Source: Sphingomonas sp. (lineage in GTDB: Bacteria > Pseudomonadota > Alphaproteobacteria > Sphingomonadales > Sphingomonadaceae). Taken from it: 5,272 nucleotides of DNA. Made by a program: the position numbers and the translations under genes. The notes under the pieces were generated by a model. The model worked only from the letters and a program-made list of their open reading frames with translations. It was not told the DNA's origin and did no database searches. The DNA is taken from positions 1 to 5,272 of the forward strand of contig JASLBO010000305.1 of the NCBI GenBank assembly GCA_030146605.1. Reading direction: 5' to 3'. Shown here one piece after another: positions 5,217 through 5,272 of the stretch (position 1 is the first letter of the stretch; the number at the start of each line of letters is the position of its first letter).

Positions 5217-5272
5217 TGGACATCCGCTTCGAGGGCACCTCCGTCGACTATGCCGATGGCACCCGCGCGCTG
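5216..5272 (+). CDS. phnC: ABC transporter ATP-binding protein, PhnC-type, partial (5' end only)
   Basis: The ATG at 5216-5218 overlaps the TGA of the binding-protein gene (TGATG), a translational-coupling arrangement. The 19 visible codons read MDIRFEGTSVDYADGTRAL, which matches the first beta-strand region of ABC ATPases (pattern I-x-F-x-x-V-S-x-x-Y-x-D-G-T-x-A-L) and in particular PhnC-like subunits. The Walker A motif would come about 20 residues later, outside the window, so the nucleotide-binding site cannot be checked. The Tyr near position 12 would be the A-loop aromatic. Family assignment rests on this short stretch plus its position directly after a phnD-type gene. A permease gene (phnE-type) is expected beyond the window. 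Confidence 0.75.
   Translation, partial: MDIRFEGTSVDYADGTRAL

Noticed and set aside
1..5272. Mobile elements, CRISPR arrays or tRNA genes
   Set aside because: No transposase-like protein, regularly spaced repeats or tRNA-like cloverleaf segment was seen on either strand.

Overview
This is a GC-rich window from a Gram-negative bacterium, most likely an alphaproteobacterium of the Sphingomonadales type. That placement is inferred from the codon use, the TonB-dependent receptor with an 'IVVTGQR' segment just after its signal peptide, and the pairing of such a receptor with an inner-membrane ABC importer. There are four complete genes and the start of a fifth. No tRNA, rRNA, insertion sequence or CRISPR array was seen.

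Layout. A HAD-IIA (NagD-type) phosphatase gene (86-856, +) converges, with a 9-base gap, on a MurR/RpiR-family regulator gene (866-1804, -). The regulator is divergent from a rightward cluster: a TonB-dependent outer-membrane receptor (2027-4201), a PhnD-type substrate-binding protein (4293-5216), and the first 19 codons of an ABC ATPase of PhnC type (5216-5272), which overlaps the binding-protein stop by one base and is cut by the window edge. The permease is presumably beyond the right edge.

Regulatory DNA. The 222-base divergent region (1805-2026) has an A+T-rich core (about 1863-1915) containing a 19-base near-palindrome, a second inverted repeat sharing one arm with it, and a good leftward -10 box. 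This is the expected place for RpiR operators. The 91-base receptor/binding-protein gap (4202-4292) holds a 10-bp perfect long-range inverted repeat. A bipartite motif, GTGTCACA-N4-CCTCCTA, occurs once in each of these two non-coding gaps with identical spacing; it is not explained by any feature I know.

Working model (inference). The receptor takes a scarce anionic, probably phosphorus-containing compound across the outer membrane using TonB energy. The PhnD-type protein captures it in the periplasm and the ABC transporter imports it. The RpiR protein, through its SIS domain, senses a phosphorylated metabolite and controls the divergent operon. The HAD phosphatase may dephosphorylate an intermediate. 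The substrate cannot be read from the sequence: PhnD-type proteins bind phosphonates, phosphite, hypophosphite or phosphate esters, and a regulator of the sugar-phosphate type points to an organic, perhaps sugar- or polyol-like, phosphorus compound rather than a simple Pho-starvation system.
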